23,826 nt of DNA, taken from a virus. The stretch covers positions 1 through 23,826 of IMG/VR virus record IMGVR_UViG_3300032213_001491. One strand, 5' to 3'. The translations under genes and the position numbers were made by a program. The stretch's first letter is position 1; each line of letters starts with the position of its first letter. The notes beneath the pieces are model-generated. The model was not told the DNA's origin and did not search any database. It saw only the letters and a program-made list of their open reading frames with translations. Of the stretch, positions 22,403-23,826 are shown piece by piece.

Positions 22403-23826
22403 TATCTACTGAATGTGAAGATTCCTAAAATTTGGTTCAATGGTGCAAATGCTCCAGTCAATTTGTATGTAGCTCCCTTATAAGAAAATACAATACCTTC
22501 ATTTGGAACAATTTTATCAAACCCACCTAACGCATTTAATCTAGCTAATTCTATTTCTAATTTAGCTAAGTTTTTCGCATCACCGGTTGCTTTAATAGAA
22601 GATATAGCAGTTTCTAATCTACCAACCATCTGTTGTTTAGCCGCTTCCGGATTCGCAGTTAAAACTGATGTCATAAACGAAAGTACATCTGCCCCAACAC
22701 CTAAGAATATCTCTTCAAATTTAAGAAGGTTATCCTTTGTTATTTTAGCCTGGTCTTTCTTATCGGTTTGGTCTGCCCACGCTTTTAATTTAGTATCTTT
22801 AATATCAGCTAAACGGAAACTCTTATCTCCAAATGCCCATCTCTTAACTAATCCTATCTTTTGTTGTTCATCTAATGAAGATGCGTTTTTATCAACGAAT
22901 TGTCTCCACCAAGCCTGATGATAATCCGCTACACCATTCTTATCAGTTAACCCAAACTCAGATTGTAATTTCGAAATCATTCCTAAATATACAGGTTGTT
23001 TAGCTTTCAAATCTTTATTAACAGGTAATTTTTGAATCGGAGGCCCTTGTAATGTAAACTTAGATTGAACATCTGCGTTTATCTTTTTAATCATTGCCGC
23101 CAATTTAGCTCCTGCTGCAGGATTCTCTCCTACTGCATCACCCGTTTCATTATATTCCATTGTTCCATGAAATACTAATAATGATGTACCATAAGGAACT
23201 ACGTTTGTATTCTCAGGATAAATGATTTCACAATTCATAAAACATTTACCATCTTTGAATATATCTTTTTTATCTTTATCCGATAATCCTTTTACCGCTG
23301 ATTCCAAATCTTTAATCGCAAAACTAAATGCATCTGATACAGAACCTCTACCAGCAAACTTACTGATTACATCCTGAACTCCCATTGCATCTTTACCTTT
23401 ACTCTTTAAATGTGATTTGTTTCTAGCTGCCACCAATCTACCATTTACCCAACTAATAGCCAATGCCTGTCCATCTGTCTTCTCTCTAGCTAATTCCAAC
23501 TTACCACTTAATGCTTTCTTAACAATATTTTTTAAATCCGCAAATGTAAGATTCATCTGAACATCAAAAGGGTGATTCATATGTCCGTATGCACCACCTT
23601 CCATTATTAAATCTTTAATTTGATTTATGGATTCGATGACACTTCCACCATTCTTTTTAATAAAATTTTGAATATCAGATTCTTTATTTGCAACTTCTAC
23701 ATTTTTGTATTTTTGCTTAAGTTGTTTTAATATTTTTTCATTTTCAATATCATCATCACTCCAATTAGAAGGAATAGCTAAAATCTTTTCAATTTTAATT
23801 TGATTAAGAACAACCTCATTCCAATC
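22402..23826 (-). CDS. Covalent nucleotidyltransferase (ligase-like) protein, 5' end outside window
   Basis: The first Met inside the window is at 23604, but the same frame is open for a further 74 codons to the right edge (DWNEVVLNQIKIEKIL... to ...INQIKDLI), and no ribosome binding site precedes the internal ATG. The true start therefore lies outside. Counting from that Met, motifs of the ATP-dependent ligase / capping-enzyme superfamily are visible: motif I KTDG at 42-45 (Lys42 as adenylation site), RNKSH at 61-65, motif III-like FMNCEIIYPE with E126, motif IV EGIVF at 369-373 and motif V-like YKLTG with K381. About 240 residues separate motifs III and IV, much more than usual. The string EGGAYGHMNHPFD recurs, as I recall, in unassigned cyanophage proteins. 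The role could be nucleic-acid ligation or protein AMP-transfer. Confidence 0.58.
   Translation of the reverse strand, partial: DWNEVVLNQIKIEKILAIPSNWSDDDIENEKILKQLKQKYKNVEVANKESDIQNFIKKNGGSVIESINQIKDLIMEGGAYGHMNHPFDVQMNLTFADLKNIVKKALSGKLELAREKTDGQALAISWVNGRLVAARNKSHLKSKGKDAMGVQDVISKFAGRGSVSDAFSFAIKDLESAVKGLSDKDKKDIFKDGKCFMNCEIIYPENTNVVPYGTSLLVFHGTMEYNETGDAVGENPAAGAKLAAMIKKINADVQSKFTLQGPPIQKLPVNKDLKAKQPVYLGMISKLQSEFGLTDKNGVADYHQAWWRQFVDKNASSLDEQQKIGLVKRWAFGDKSFRLADIKDTKLKAWADQTDKKDQAKITKDNLLKFEEIFLGVGADVLSFMTSVLTANPEAAKQQMVGRLETAISSIKATGDAKNLAKLEIELARLNALGGFDKIVPNEGIVFSYKGATYKLTGAFAPLNQILGIFTFSR

Noticed and set aside
22402-23604. A complete ligase-like gene starting at 23604
   Set aside because: The frame continues without a stop to the window edge, and the Met at 23604 has no leader features.

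Overview
The window is a stretch of late (virion) genes from a T4-like myovirus. The DNA is AT-rich and every supported gene lies on the minus strand, so transcription runs from the right end of the window to the left. The host is probably a member of the Bacteroidota. Two observations support this: the phage carries its own ribosomal protein bS21 with a Bacteroidota-type core motif (KPSVKKR), and almost none of the gene starts has a Shine-Dalgarno sequence, being preceded by A/T-rich leaders instead. The host assignment is an inference. The sequence looks like that of an environmental phage rather than a well-known isolate.

Layout in transcription order. (1) 23826-20321, entry and DNA-handling block: a covalent-nucleotidyltransferase (ligase-like) protein whose frame runs off the right edge, a 2OG-Fe(II) oxygenase-like protein, a C45-type Ntn-hydrolase-like protein, and a zinc-ribbon/coiled-coil protein that overlaps the terminase gene. 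(2) 20321-16713: large terminase gp17 and portal gp20. (3) 16634-10455, prohead block: three core-associated proteins of uncertain function (one with a tandem EF-hand/dockerin-like duplication), prohead protease gp21, bS21, scaffold gp22 and major capsid protein gp23. A clear intrinsic terminator follows gp23. (4) 10367-8900: a SAM methyltransferase, a small protein with the exact Dps ferroxidase ligand spacing, and a small beta-rich tail-associated protein. (5) 8898-2280: a giant 1872-residue Ser/Thr-rich fibre and two small paralogous fibre proteins. (6) 2228-1: neck and tail-completion proteins gp13, gp14 and gp15 (the last cut by the left edge).

The proteins fit one assembly pathway. gp22 and the core proteins template the gp23 shell on the gp20 portal. 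gp21 then cleaves core and shell at [IL]-x-E sites, several of which are visible. gp17 packages DNA, gp13 and gp14 close the neck, gp15 caps the tail, and the fibres bind the host. Gaps between genes are short; none exceeds about 130 bases. Most gaps longer than about 30 bases carry a TATTTATA box in the coding orientation, a candidate phage late promoter. The most interesting non-structural items are bS21 inside the head operon, the Dps-like protein, the calcium-loop repeats in a head-core protein, and the oxygenase/Ntn-hydrolase pair upstream of the terminase.
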